Shown: positions 17,336 through 27,250 of the stretch, one piece after another
Position numbering within the stretch: the stretch's first letter is position 1
How the letters are laid out: each line of letters opens with the position of its first letter
NCBI RefSeq assembly: GCF_029714365.1
Contig: NZ_CP121659.1
Coordinates: 3,082,501 to 3,146,500 of the forward strand
Reading direction: 5' to 3'
From: Sinorhizobium terangae
GTDB lineage: Bacteria > Pseudomonadota > Alphaproteobacteria > Rhizobiales > Rhizobiaceae
DNA length: 64,000 nt
Made by a program: the position numbers and the translations under genes
Notes under the pieces: generated by a model
The model's database searches: none
What the model was told of the DNA's origin: nothing
The model's input: only the letters and a program-made list of their open reading frames with translations

Positions 17336-18289
17336 ATGCACAAGGTTATTTTCGATACGGACCCCGGCGTCGACGACGCGATGGCGCTTCTCTTCCTGCA
17401 TCGGCACCCGGACATCGATCTCATTGGCATCACCTCCGTTTTCGGCAATGCCTCGGTTGAGACGACGACGCGCAACGCGCTTTTCCTGAAGCAGGCGTGG
17501 AACATCGCAGCGCCGGTCGCCAGGGGGCTTGGCGAAACCTTCAATCACGGTCGCCCCCATGTCGGCTGGCCGACGGGCATTCATGGCGAAGATGGGCTTG
17601 GCAACATCGACGTGCCGGAAACGATCGACCTGCCGCTCGACCCCCGTCCGGCGCATCGTTTCATCATCGATACGTTGCGCACCAATCCCGGCGAAGTGAC
17701 GCTCGTCGCCGTCGGGCGGATGACCAATCTGGCGCTGGCATTGCGCGACGATCCGGAAATCGCCGGGCTGGTCAAGGATGTCGTGATCATGGGCGGCGCT
17801 TTCGACGTTCCCGGCAACATCACGCCGGCGGCGGAAGCCAATATCCATGGAGACCCGGAGGCGGCCGACGTGGTGATGACGGCGCCGTGGCCCGTCACCG
17901 TCATCGGTCTCGATGTGACCACGCGGACGGTGATGACACGGGCCATGCTGGTCGATATCGCCGAGCGCGGCGGAGCGCCGGCCAGACTCCTGTCCGACAT
18001 CTCGCAGTTCTACATCACCTTCTACGAGCAGCATGTCGATGACGGCATGATCGTCCATGACAGCTGCGCCTGCGCCTATGTGGTTGCGCCGGAATTGTTC
18101 CGCACCCGCAGCGGCTCGGTTCGCGTCGTCTGCGGTGGCATCGCCGATGGCCAGACGATCCAGAGACCGGATGCGCGCCTCTTCCCGCCGAGCCCTTGGG
18201 ACGGCCTTCCGAGCCAGAAGGTCTGCACCGGCATCGACGCCGAGGGCGTGCTGAAGCTGATCGCCGATACGCTCTCGTTGAGCCACTGA
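17336..18289 (+). CDS. Inosine-uridine-type nucleoside hydrolase
   Basis: 317-aa enzyme of the IU-nucleoside hydrolase family, releasing the base from a ribonucleoside with a calcium-bound ribose pocket. The N-terminal signature DTDPGVDDAMALLF (residues 7-20) supplies the calcium-binding aspartates, VAVGRMTNLALAL is the second conserved stretch, and VHDSCACAYVV carries the third conserved Asp near residue 242. Base preference cannot be read. Used in nucleoside salvage or uptake catabolism; no transporter is adjacent. Confidence 0.92.
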   Translation: MHKVIFDTDPGVDDAMALLFLHRHPDIDLIGITSVFGNASVETTTRNALFLKQAWNIAAPVARGLGETFNHGRPHVGWPTGIHGEDGLGNIDVPETIDLPLDPRPAHRFIIDTLRTNPGEVTLVAVGRMTNLALALRDDPEIAGLVKDVVIMGGAFDVPGNITPAAEANIHGDPEAADVVMTAPWPVTVIGLDVTTRTVMTRAMLVDIAERGGAPARLLSDISQFYITFYEQHVDDGMIVHDSCACAYVVAPELFRTRSGSVRVVCGGIADGQTIQRPDARLFPPSPWDGLPSQKVCTGIDAEGVLKLIADTLSLSH

Positions 18290-18356
18290 GGCACGGGCGG
18301 CGAAAATCTTGTCCGCATAGCTGGCAGACACGCATCTGCCGGCTATCTTTGACTGC

Positions 18357-19367
18357 ATGAGACCGGACAACCTGCTCTATCCCGCCCCCAAGGGCCTCTA
18401 CTGCGAACGCGGCGAATTCTACATCGACCCAGTAGAACCGGTCGAACGGGCGCTGATCACGCACGGGCATGCCGACCATGCCCGCGCGGGCCATGCCCAT
18501 GTGCTCGCGACGCGCGAGACGCTGGACATCATGCGCATCCGCTACGGCGATGGCTTTTGCGGTGCGAGCCAGATCGCTCCCCTTGGAGAAACGATCACCG
18601 TCAACGGCGTGACCGTCCGTTTTCATCCGGCCGGCCATGTGCTCGGCTCGGCGCAGATCGCCGTCGAGGCGAATGGAACGCGGATCGTCGTCTCCGGCGA
18701 CTATAAACGGCGGCCGGACCGGACCTGCCGGGCTTTCGAGCCCGTTCCCTGCGACGTTTTCATCACCGAGGCGACCTTCGGCCTCCCGGTCTTTCACCAT
18801 CCGGATGACGGCGCCGAAATCGCCCGGCTGCTGATGTCGCTAAGGCAGTTTCCGGAGCGCGCCCACATGGTCGGCGCCTATGCACTCGGCAAGGCGCAGA
18901 GGGTCATCGCCCTCCTGCGTCAGCAGGGCTATGACGAGCCCATCCATATCCATGGGGCGCTCGCCAGGCTGTGCGAATACTATCAGAACGAGGGCATCGC
19001 CCTCGGTGAGATCCGACCTGCGACACTGGCCGGCGAGAGCCGGCGGGATTTCGCTGGCGCCATCGTTATCGGCCCGCCCTCGGCCTTTGCTGATCGCTGG
19101 GCGCGGCGCTTCGCCGATCCCCTCGCTGGCTTCGCCTCAGGCTGGATGCTCATCCGCCAGCGTGCCAAGCAACGCGGCGTCGAACTGCCCCTCGTCATAT
19201 CCGACCACTGCGACTGGGCCGAACTCACGGGAACGATACGCGAGATCGCGCCGGCCGAAGTCTGGGTGACACACGGCCGGGAGGAAGCTCTGGTGCGCTG
19301 GTGCGAATTGCAGGGCATTCCGGCGCGTTCCCTCCACCTCGTCGGCTACGACGACGAGGGAGAGTGA
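18357..19367 (+). CDS. Ligase-associated metallo-beta-lactamase-fold DNA exonuclease
   Basis: 336 aa. Metallo-beta-lactamase/beta-CASP relative with the zinc motif ITHGHADHARAG (HGHADH at residues 36-41), RFHPAGHVLGSAQ, VVSGDYKRRPDR and FITEATFG. These match the exonuclease that travels with bacterial ATP-dependent DNA ligases. The stop is five bases before the ligase start, so the two are translationally coupled. Predicted role: DNA end processing before sealing in a repair pathway. Confidence 0.88.
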   Translation: MRPDNLLYPAPKGLYCERGEFYIDPVEPVERALITHGHADHARAGHAHVLATRETLDIMRIRYGDGFCGASQIAPLGETITVNGVTVRFHPAGHVLGSAQIAVEANGTRIVVSGDYKRRPDRTCRAFEPVPCDVFITEATFGLPVFHHPDDGAEIARLLMSLRQFPERAHMVGAYALGKAQRVIALLRQQGYDEPIHIHGALARLCEYYQNEGIALGEIRPATLAGESRRDFAGAIVIGPPSAFADRWARRFADPLAGFASGWMLIRQRAKQRGVELPLVISDHCDWAELTGTIREIAPAEVWVTHGREEALVRWCELQGIPARSLHLVGYDDEGE

Positions 19368-19372
19368 GAACC

Positions 19373-20992
19373 ATGAAGGCCTTCGCCGAACTGCTCGACC
19401 GGCTGGTTCTGACGCCGCAGCGAAATGCCAAGATCCGTCTGCTTGCGGACTATTTTCGCGAGGCCGGCGACCCGAGCCGCGGTTACGCCCTTGCCGCGAT
19501 CGCCGGAACGCTGACGCTCAACACTGTCAAGCCCCAACTGATCCGCGACCTCCTGCTCGAGCGCATGGACGAGGTGCTGTTTCGCTATTCCTATGATTAT
19601 GTTGGCGATCTCGCGGAGACCGTCTCGCTGGTCTGGGAGCCACCTGAGGAGCGCGTTGCAGCCGATATTCCGCTCGGAGAGGTCGTCGAGCGGCTGCAGA
19701 TGGCGGGCCGGTCCGAGGTGCGATCGCTGGTCCGCGACATGCTCGATCAACTCGACACATCGGGCCGCTTCGCCTTTCTGAAGCTCGTGACCGGAGGCCT
19801 CAGGATCGGCGTTTCGGCACGGCTGGCGAAACAGGCGCTGGCGGAAATGGGCGGCAGGGATGTCAGCGAGATAGACACCCTTTGGCACGGATTGACGCCG
19901 CCCTATCTGCCGCTTTTTCTCTGGCTCAGCGGCGAAGCGGACATGCCGGTCCTGACAACGCCGGCGGTGTTTCATGCCGTCATGCTCGCCACACCGGTCG
20001 GCGAAGGCGACCTCGAAGGGCTGGATCCGGCGGACTTCGCGGCCGAGTGGAAATGGGATGGGATCCGTGTTCAGCTGGCGAATATCGGCGGCGTGCGGCG
20101 GCTCTATTCGCGCAGCGGTGACGAGATTTCCGGCGCCTTTCCCGAAATCCTCGACGCGGCCGACTTCACCGGCGTCATCGACGGCGAACTGCTGGTCGGC
20201 GGAACGGCACGCGGCAACCAGGCGACCGGCACTTTCGCCGACCTGCAGCAGCGCCTGAACCGCAAGACCGTCAATCGCAAGCTGCTCGAGGATTATCCCG
20301 CTTTCATTCGCGGCTATGACATCCTCTTTTCCGGCGAACGGGACATTCGGGCCGAACCGTTCCAGGCGCGCCGCCAGGCCCTCGGCAGGCTGATCGACGC
20401 GGCATCTCCCCAGCATTTCGACCTCTCCCCGCTCGTCCCGTTCTCCACCTGGGAGGAGCTCGATCGGCTTCGCTCGAACCCGCCGGACCCGGTCATCGAA
20501 GGCGTCATGCTGAAGCGGCTGGACTCTGCCTATGTCGCTGGCCGGGCGAAGGGACCCTGGTTCAAGTGGAAGCGGGAGCCCTTCAACATTGACGCCGTGC
20601 TGATGTATGCGCAACGCGGCCACGGCAAACGCTCGAGCTATTATTCCGACTTCACCTTCGGCGTGTGGACGGAGAGCGACGGGCAAACAGTCCTGGTCCC
20701 GGTCGGCAAGGCCTATTTCGGCTTCACCGATGCCGAACTCGAAATTCTCGACCGCTTCGTCCGCGACAATACGGTCGAGCGCTTCGGTCCGGTACGTGCG
20801 GTCCGCGCCGAGCCCGATTCCGGTTTCGTCGTCGAGGTCGCTTTCGAAGGCCTGAACCGTTCCACCCGGCACAAGTCGGGGGTGGCGATGCGCTTTCCGC
20901 GTATTGCCCGCCTCCGCGCGGACAAGCTGCCGCGGGACGCCGACAGGCTCGAAACATTGCAGGCGATGATCGAGATGAAGGGACCGCGCTGA
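19373..20992 (+). CDS. ATP-dependent DNA ligase
   Basis: 539 aa with an N-terminal helical DNA-binding domain (about 1-200), the adenylation domain with motif I EWKWDGIRVQ (adenylated Lys near residue 226), motif III-like FIRGYDILF, motif IV EGVMLKRLD, motif V FKWKREPFN, and a C-terminal OB domain. No polymerase or phosphoesterase domain is fused, so it is not LigD. The ATG at 19373 begins MKAFAELLDRLVLTP; a longer frame overlaps the exonuclease and is rejected. It partners the upstream exonuclease; the helicase and phosphatase that often complete this module are not adjacent. Confidence 0.92.
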   Translation: MKAFAELLDRLVLTPQRNAKIRLLADYFREAGDPSRGYALAAIAGTLTLNTVKPQLIRDLLLERMDEVLFRYSYDYVGDLAETVSLVWEPPEERVAADIPLGEVVERLQMAGRSEVRSLVRDMLDQLDTSGRFAFLKLVTGGLRIGVSARLAKQALAEMGGRDVSEIDTLWHGLTPPYLPLFLWLSGEADMPVLTTPAVFHAVMLATPVGEGDLEGLDPADFAAEWKWDGIRVQLANIGGVRRLYSRSGDEISGAFPEILDAADFTGVIDGELLVGGTARGNQATGTFADLQQRLNRKTVNRKLLEDYPAFIRGYDILFSGERDIRAEPFQARRQALGRLIDAASPQHFDLSPLVPFSTWEELDRLRSNPPDPVIEGVMLKRLDSAYVAGRAKGPWFKWKREPFNIDAVLMYAQRGHGKRSSYYSDFTFGVWTESDGQTVLVPVGKAYFGFTDAELEILDRFVRDNTVERFGPVRAVRAEPDSGFVVEVAFEGLNRSTRHKSGVAMRFPRIARLRADKLPRDADRLETLQAMIEMKGPR

Positions 20993-21109
20993 CGAGCAAC
21001 GAGGCGTGGCAAAAGCGCAAGAATCGACTGATCCAAGGCAAGAAATTTTAAGAAGAATTTGTAATCATTCCGCGGTACTTCGCCGTATGCACCGCTCTGG
21101 GGTGACCTT

Positions 21110-23779
21110 GTGACAGATAAACGTGCCGTTAACCTTAGAGAATCCTGGTTCTCTAAGGTTTTGACACCGACCTATCTACCGACGTTCATCGCGACCTTTG
21201 TCGTCGTGATCGCGGGATTCCTTGCCGATAACCAGAATCTGGTCATCTCCGAAGCACGCGAGCGCGCGCAGGTGGCGGACGAGCTCAATCCGATACGCTC
21301 GCGGATCGAATCCAGCATCAATGGCAATATCCAGCTCGTTCGCGGCCTGATTGGCACGATCGCCACCGAACCCGATATGCGGCAAGAGCGCTTCGGTAAG
21401 CTTGCCCGCAGCATCTTCACCGAACGGTCACAGCTTCGCCACGTTGCAGCCGCCCCGGATCTGGTCGTGTCGATGATCTATCCGACAGCCGGCAACGAAG
21501 GGGTCATCGGGCTCGACTACCGCAAGAACGAAAGTCAGCGCGCCGCAGTGATGCGCGTCAGGGAAACCGGCCAGATGGTGCTGGCCGGTCCGGTCGACCT
21601 CGTCCAGGGCGGCAAGGGACTGATCGGCCGGTTTCCGGTGTCGACCGATTTCGGCGGCGGCAGCAACCGCTTCTGGGGCGTCGTTTCGGCGGTGATCGAT
21701 ATCGACCGCCTTTACCGCGACAGCGGCCTCGTCTCGTCGACACTCGGCATCGACATCGCGATAGCCGGTCGCGACGGCCTGGGGCGCCAGGGAGCGGTCT
21801 TCTTCGGAGATCCCGCGGTCTTCAGCCAGGCCCCTGTCGAGATGAGCGTATCCCTCCCCGGAGGTTCTTGGAGCATCGCGGCAATCCCCAAGGGCGGCTG
21901 GCCGGCGACGCCCGCCAACGCCTGGCAGATCCGCCTCCTGATCGTGATCGGCGGCTTGATGATCGTCGTGCCCATGCTCTTCACGGGCCGGCTCATGGCC
22001 GAACGTCAGAGGAACATTCGCGCGCTGAAGCAAAGCAAGGATCGGCTTCAGGAACTTTCCCATCGGCTGAAGATCGCGCTCGACACTTCGGAGATCGGCA
22101 TCTGGGAACTCGATATCGAGAGCGGGAAGTTGCTGTGGGACAGCCGGATGAAGGAGCTCTACGGCATCGGGAATTCGATGCGCGAAATTTACGACGACTG
22201 GAAGGATACGCTGCACCCGGACGACTTGGCGCGCGCCGAGGAGGAATTTGCCGAAGCGCTTGCCACCGGCGGCGCCTACAATTCCGAGTTCCGCATATGC
22301 CTCGCCGACGGCGAGGTCCGTCATATCCGGGCGATCGGCTCTACCTATGCCGGCGCGGACGGGCGCAGGAAGATCGTCGGCGTCAACTGGGACGTGACGG
22401 CCGATTTCGAAACGAGGGCCACGCTTTCGGAGGCCAAGCGCCTCGCCGAGGCCCATAGCACCGAACTGGAAGCCGCGCGCCATCGCATGGAGTTCAATGC
22501 GCTGCACGACCCGCTCACCGGTCTGCCGAACCGCCGCTTCCTCGATCAGATCCTCGCCGACCGAAGCCAGCATTTCGATGACCGAGCGAAGCTCAGCATC
22601 TTTCACATGGATCTCGACCGCTTCAAGCAGATCAACGACACGCTCGGCCATGCTGCCGGCGACGAAATCCTGAGGCATGCGGCTGAACTGTTGCGCCGGA
22701 ATGCGCGCGAAGGTGACTTCGTCGCCCGCATCGGCGGCGACGAATTCGTAATCATCCGACAGAGCCATGGCCGCGACGAGGACGCCGCGCTTGCGTCACG
22801 TGTCGTCGAAGCGATGAGCGTGCCGGTCCGCTACAAGGATCAGGAATGCCGGATCGGCGTCAGCATCGGTATTGCCGCCCAGTCGCTCGCGGGAGACGAG
22901 CTTTCTCAGATTCTGGTCAACGCCGACATCGCGCTTTATGAGGCCAAGCGCCGCGGGCGCAACAGGCACGAGACCTTCACGGGCGCACTTAAGACGGCGG
23001 TGTTCCAGACGAAGCAGACCGCCGACGAAATTCTTCGCGGTCTCGAGCGCAATGAATTCATCGCCTATTTCCAACCGCAATTCTGCCCAGCCTCCCTCGA
23101 CGTCATCGGCGTCGAAGCGCTGGTGCGGTGGGACCACCCGACCAAGGGGCTGCTCGGCCCGCACGCCTTCCTCAGGACGGCGGAAGATATCAACGTCGTC
23201 GCCTCGATCGACCAGAAGGTCCTGGAACAGGCGCTGTTTCAGATCTGGAGGTGGGAAGCAAACGGAATCCATATCCCGAAGGTCTCGGTCAATCTCTCCT
23301 ATCCTCGGCTGCGCGACGACAGCCTGATCCAGCGCCTCAAGCAGTTGCGGATACCGGCAGGGCGGCTTTCCTTCGAACTGCTCGAATCGATCTCCTTCGA
23401 CGAAAACGACGTGACGGTGCTTTCGAATATCGAGCGCATCAAGGAACTGGGCATCGAGATCGAAATCGACGATTTCGGGACCGGCTACGCCTCCATTCTC
23501 AGCCTTACGAAACTGACGCCGCGCCGGCTGAAGATCGATCGTCAGCTGATCCTGCCGATCCTGACCTCGCCCGCGCAGCGGCGGCTCGTCGAATCGATCA
23601 TCGACATCGGCACCTCGCTCGGCATCGAGGTGATCGCCGAGGGCGTCGAGACGCTGGAGCATGCCCGCATCCTCAAGGAGTTGGGCTGCCACGGTCTGCA
23701 GGGTTATGCCTTCGCCCGACCGATGAATGCCAACGATCTCGCGACCTTCGTTTTCGAACGCCGTTGGCAGGCCGCGTAG
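21110..23779 (+). CDS. CHASE-PAS-GGDEF-EAL cyclic-di-GMP protein
   Basis: 889-aa inner-membrane signalling protein starting at a GTG. Transmembrane helix 1 lies near residues 20-40, then a periplasmic CHASE-type sensor (about 75-240), helix 2 near 273-297, a PAS domain (about 322-440), GGDEF (about 455-620) and EAL (about 640-885). The diguanylate cyclase site GGDEF is intact at 542-546, with the inhibitory RxxD (REGD) at 533-536. The phosphodiesterase signature EALVR is intact at 669-673, with VNLSYPR, DDFGTGYAS, KIDRQ and AEGVET. Both activities may therefore be possible; net direction cannot be told. Monocistronic. Confidence 0.92.
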   Translation: MTDKRAVNLRESWFSKVLTPTYLPTFIATFVVVIAGFLADNQNLVISEARERAQVADELNPIRSRIESSINGNIQLVRGLIGTIATEPDMRQERFGKLARSIFTERSQLRHVAAAPDLVVSMIYPTAGNEGVIGLDYRKNESQRAAVMRVRETGQMVLAGPVDLVQGGKGLIGRFPVSTDFGGGSNRFWGVVSAVIDIDRLYRDSGLVSSTLGIDIAIAGRDGLGRQGAVFFGDPAVFSQAPVEMSVSLPGGSWSIAAIPKGGWPATPANAWQIRLLIVIGGLMIVVPMLFTGRLMAERQRNIRALKQSKDRLQELSHRLKIALDTSEIGIWELDIESGKLLWDSRMKELYGIGNSMREIYDDWKDTLHPDDLARAEEEFAEALATGGAYNSEFRICLADGEVRHIRAIGSTYAGADGRRKIVGVNWDVTADFETRATLSEAKRLAEAHSTELEAARHRMEFNALHDPLTGLPNRRFLDQILADRSQHFDDRAKLSIFHMDLDRFKQINDTLGHAAGDEILRHAAELLRRNAREGDFVARIGGDEFVIIRQSHGRDEDAALASRVVEAMSVPVRYKDQECRIGVSIGIAAQSLAGDELSQILVNADIALYEAKRRGRNRHETFTGALKTAVFQTKQTADEILRGLERNEFIAYFQPQFCPASLDVIGVEALVRWDHPTKGLLGPHAFLRTAEDINVVASIDQKVLEQALFQIWRWEANGIHIPKVSVNLSYPRLRDDSLIQRLKQLRIPAGRLSFELLESISFDENDVTVLSNIERIKELGIEIEIDDFGTGYASILSLTKLTPRRLKIDRQLILPILTSPAQRRLVESIIDIGTSLGIEVIAEGVETLEHARILKELGCHGLQGYAFARPMNANDLATFVFERRWQAA

Positions 23780-23926
23780 CACCTGAGACAAGTTATCCAA
23801 CCGTAGCGTTTTTCTTCCTGAACGACTTGGCAGTCGGCCGGAAAAAAGTCATAAAAACACATGCCTTTGCCGCTTCGCGGATTGTCCGGGCATCGTTTGC
23901 GGTGGTCGCTTTTGAGCGCCACTTCC

Positions 23927-23941
23927 GGGACCCCCGGTCCC
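23927..23941 (+). promoter_or_regulatory. Hairpin in the pha operon leader
   Basis: GGGACC-CCC-GGTCCC, a perfect six-pair stem 53 bases upstream of the proposed phaAB start. No T run follows. Its role is unknown. Confidence 0.35.
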
Positions 23942-23993
23942 ACTCTCCAGCATACCCAACGAGGGGAACGGAACGATAGAATACGCGGGGAAA

Positions 23994-26903
23994 TTGCTGC
24001 CTGTTTTCATTCTCGCGCCTTTTGCGGGAAGCCTCATCGCAATCTTCTTTCCGTCCGATCAACGCGGTGCCACGGCCTGGTTCGCCGGTGCGATCGCCCT
24101 TGTCTGCTTTCTGATGACCGCGGGCCTATATCCCTTCGTCGCTTCGGGCGGGGTGCTGCACTATCGGCTCGACTGGATCCCTGAACTCGGGCTCAACTTC
24201 ACGCTGCGGATGGACGGTTTCGCCTGGCTGTTTTCGGCGCTGATCACGGCGATCGGCGTTCTCGTCGTCCTTTATGCCCGCTATTACATGGCTGCCGAGG
24301 ACCCGGTCCCGCGCTTCTTCGCGCTGTTCCTCGCCTTCATGGCATCGATGCTCGGCGTCGTGCTTTCCGGCAACCTCATCCTGCTTGCAGTATTCTGGGA
24401 ATTGACGAGCATCGTCTCCTTCCTGCTCATCGGCTACTGGCACCACAATGCCCACGCCCGCGACGGCGCACGCATAGCGCTGACTATGACCGGCATGGGT
24501 GGCCTTTGCATGCTGGTCGGATTGCTGATCATGGGCCGGATCGTCGGGAGCTACGACCTCGATGTCGTGCTCGCCTCGGGCGATACGATCCGCAACCACC
24601 CGCTTTACCTGACCGTCCTCGTTCTTCTGCTGCTTGGCGCGCTCACGAAGAGCGCGCAGTTTCCCTTTCATTTCTGGCTGCCGCACGCGATGGCTGCGCC
24701 GACGCCGGTCTCGGCCTATCTGCATTCGGCAACCATGGTGAAGGCCGGCGTCTTCCTGCTCGCGCGGCTCTGGCCGGTGATGGCCGGCACAGAGGCCTGG
24801 TTCTGGATCGTGGGGCTGGCCGGTCTCACGACCCTCTTGCTCGGCGCCTATTTCGCGATCTTCCAGCAGGATCTGAAGGGGCTCCTCGCCTATTCGACGA
24901 TCAGTCATCTGGGGCTCATCACCGTGCTCTTGAGCCTCGGCAGCCCGCTCGCGGCCGTCGCCGCGGTCTTCCACATCGTAAACCACGCCACCTTCAAGGC
25001 GTCGCTGTTCATGGCGGCCGGCATCATCGACCACGAAACCGGCACGCGCGACATGCGAAGGCTGAGCGGTCTCTTCCACTACATGCCGATCACCGCCACG
25101 CTTGCCATGGTGGCGAGCGCGGCAATGGCCGGCGTACCGCTGCTCAACGGCTTTCTTTCCAAGGAGATGTTCTTCGCCGAGGCGATCGAGACGCACCTCA
25201 TCAACACACTCGATACGGTAACACCCTATGTCGCGACGATCGCGAGCATGTTTGCCGTCACCTATTCCCTCCGCTTCATTCATGGCGTCTTCTACGGTCC
25301 CCTGCCGAAGGACCTACCCAAGAAACCGCACGAGCCGCCGCGCTGGATGCGCGCGCCCGTGGACTTCCTCGTGCTTGCCTGCCTCGTCGTCGGCATCATT
25401 CCCGCCCAGACGATTGGTCCGTTTCTGCATACGGCCGTCGTTTCGATCCTCGGCGATCGCACGCCGCAGTATAGCCTTGCTGTCTGGCACGGCTTGAACG
25501 TCCCGCTGATCATGAGCTTCGTGGCGCTTTCGGGCGGGGTCGGCCTCTATTTCCTGATGCGCTCCTACCTTGCGACCAGCGTCGAGGGGCCGCCTGTCTT
25601 CCGCCTGCTCCAGGGCCAGCGCATCTTCGAACGCGTGCTGGTGACGCTTTCATGGAAGTGGGCACGCTCGCTGGAGCAGAGCCTCGGCACGCGTCGCCTG
25701 CAGCCGCAGATGGGTTTCGTCGTCGTCCTTGCGCTCGTCGCGGGGGCGTCACCGCTTGTGCTCGGCGGTTTCAAGCTTCCACCCCTGGTCATACACGGCA
25801 TCGATCCGGCCTTCGCCGTGCTCTGGGTGATCGGCATCGCCTGCGCCGTCGGATCGGCCTATCAGGCGAAGTTTCATCGGTTGGCATCGCTCGTGCTGCT
25901 TGGCGGCGCGGGTCTCGTCACCTGCATCACCTTCGTCTGGCTTTCCGCACCCGACCTCGCGGTAACCCAGCTTCTCGTCGAAATCGTCACCACCGTGCTC
26001 ATCCTGCTCGGATTGCGCTGGCTGCCGAAGCGCATCAAGCAGCCGGAGGATACGGAGGATCTTCCATTCCGCATCCGCCTCAGGCGCCTGCGCGACTTCA
26101 TTCTCGCGATCCTGGCCGGCGGCGGCATGATGCTCATCGCCTACACGGTCATGACACGGCCGCTGCCCAACACCATCGCCAGCTATTTCCTCGAGCGCGC
26201 CTACACGGAAGGCGGCGGCACCAATGTCGTCAACGTCATCCTCGTCGATTTCCGCGGCTTCGACACGCTTGGCGAGATCGCCGTGCTCTGCATCGTCGCC
26301 TTGACGGTCTTTGCGCTTCTCTTGCGTTTCCGTCCGCAGGCCGACAGCCTGGAAGCCCCGGAACAGCAGCGGGTGCAGAATGCATTCGATGACGATCATC
26401 CGGATCGGGCAGCCGGCGACAGTGTTGCCGAGTATCTCTTCGTGCCCTCCGTCATAATGCGCTGGATGTTCCCCATTACCGGGCTGCTGGCCGCCTATTT
26501 CTTCCTGCGCGGACACGATCTGCCGGGCGGCGGCTTTGCCGCCGGCATCGCCATGTCGATCGGCTTCATCCTGCAATATATGTCGGGCGGCACCCGCTGG
26601 GTCGAGGAGCGGTTGCGCATCCATCCGCTGCGCTGGATGAGCATCGGCCTTCTGGTGGCAGTCGCGACCGGTGCCGGATCGTGGCTCTTCGGCTACCCGT
26701 TCCTGACCTCGCACGCACAATATGCGACCTTGCCGATCGTCGGCAAATTTCCGCTGGCAAGCGCCATCCTCTTCGATCTCGGCGTCTTTTCGCTGGTTCT
26801 CGGCGCCACGGTGCTGATCCTCATCGCGCTTGCCCACCAATCCGTCCGCGCGCCGCGCGCCCACATGCGGGCAGCGCGCGCCGAAAAAGAGGGGGTCCGG
26901 TAA
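23994..26903 (+). CDS. phaAB: Fused subunit A/B of the multisubunit monovalent cation/proton antiporter
   Basis: 969-aa polytopic membrane protein. Residues about 1-800 are MrpA/MnhA-like, related to complex I NuoL, with FPFHFWLPHAMAAPTPVSAYLHS carrying conserved antiporter residues, ending in the MrpA C-terminal helices. Residues about 815-955 are MrpB/MnhB-like (FFLRGHDLPGGGFAAG). The start is uncertain: TTG at 23994 has GCGGGG close upstream, and the frame can extend six codons to an ATA after GGGGAACGG. First gene of a six-gene operon exporting Na+ or K+ in exchange for protons, needed in relatives for pH and K+ adaptation. Its TAA overlaps the next ATG. Confidence 0.93.
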   Translation: MLPVFILAPFAGSLIAIFFPSDQRGATAWFAGAIALVCFLMTAGLYPFVASGGVLHYRLDWIPELGLNFTLRMDGFAWLFSALITAIGVLVVLYARYYMAAEDPVPRFFALFLAFMASMLGVVLSGNLILLAVFWELTSIVSFLLIGYWHHNAHARDGARIALTMTGMGGLCMLVGLLIMGRIVGSYDLDVVLASGDTIRNHPLYLTVLVLLLLGALTKSAQFPFHFWLPHAMAAPTPVSAYLHSATMVKAGVFLLARLWPVMAGTEAWFWIVGLAGLTTLLLGAYFAIFQQDLKGLLAYSTISHLGLITVLLSLGSPLAAVAAVFHIVNHATFKASLFMAAGIIDHETGTRDMRRLSGLFHYMPITATLAMVASAAMAGVPLLNGFLSKEMFFAEAIETHLINTLDTVTPYVATIASMFAVTYSLRFIHGVFYGPLPKDLPKKPHEPPRWMRAPVDFLVLACLVVGIIPAQTIGPFLHTAVVSILGDRTPQYSLAVWHGLNVPLIMSFVALSGGVGLYFLMRSYLATSVEGPPVFRLLQGQRIFERVLVTLSWKWARSLEQSLGTRRLQPQMGFVVVLALVAGASPLVLGGFKLPPLVIHGIDPAFAVLWVIGIACAVGSAYQAKFHRLASLVLLGGAGLVTCITFVWLSAPDLAVTQLLVEIVTTVLILLGLRWLPKRIKQPEDTEDLPFRIRLRRLRDFILAILAGGGMMLIAYTVMTRPLPNTIASYFLERAYTEGGGTNVVNVILVDFRGFDTLGEIAVLCIVALTVFALLLRFRPQADSLEAPEQQRVQNAFDDDHPDRAAGDSVAEYLFVPSVIMRWMFPITGLLAAYFFLRGHDLPGGGFAAGIAMSIGFILQYMSGGTRWVEERLRIHPLRWMSIGLLVAVATGAGSWLFGYPFLTSHAQYATLPIVGKFPLASAILFDLGVFSLVLGATVLILIALAHQSVRAPRAHMRAARAEKEGVR

Positions 26904-27250
26904 TGGAACTCATCCTCTCCGCAGGGATTGGTGCGCTGACCGCGTCAGGCGTTTACTTGTTGCTGAGGCCGCGAACCTACCAGGTCATCATCGGCCTCTC
27001 GCTGCTCTCCTATGCCGTCAATCTCTTCATCTTCGGCATGGGCAAGTTGCGCGTGAACGCGCCGCCGGTGCTTAATCCGGCCGGCGCCGGCGACCTTGCC
27101 ACCTATACGGATCCCGTCCCGCAGGCGCTGGTGCTCACCGCGATCGTCATCGGCTTTGCGATGACGGCGCTCTTCCTCGTCGTGCTGCTCGCCTCGCGCG
27201 GCTTCACCGGAACCGACCACGTCGACGGAAGGGAGCAGCGCCATGACTGA
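26903..27250 (+). CDS. phaC: Antiporter subunit C
   Basis: 115-aa NuoK-like subunit with three transmembrane helices (GALTASGVYLLL, YQVIIGLSLLSYAVNLFIF, LVLTAIVIGFAMTALFLVVLL). NuoK/MrpC features include a conserved PQALVLTAIVIG segment. The ATG overlaps the phaAB stop as TAATG, indicating translational coupling. Confidence 0.93.
   Translation: MELILSAGIGALTASGVYLLLRPRTYQVIIGLSLLSYAVNLFIFGMGKLRVNAPPVLNPAGAGDLATYTDPVPQALVLTAIVIGFAMTALFLVVLLASRGFTGTDHVDGREQRHD

Noticed and set aside
19346..20872. 508-codon minus-strand frame opposite the DNA ligase
   Set aside because: Sense strand carries all ligase motifs; no ribosome site or similarity for the antisense frame.
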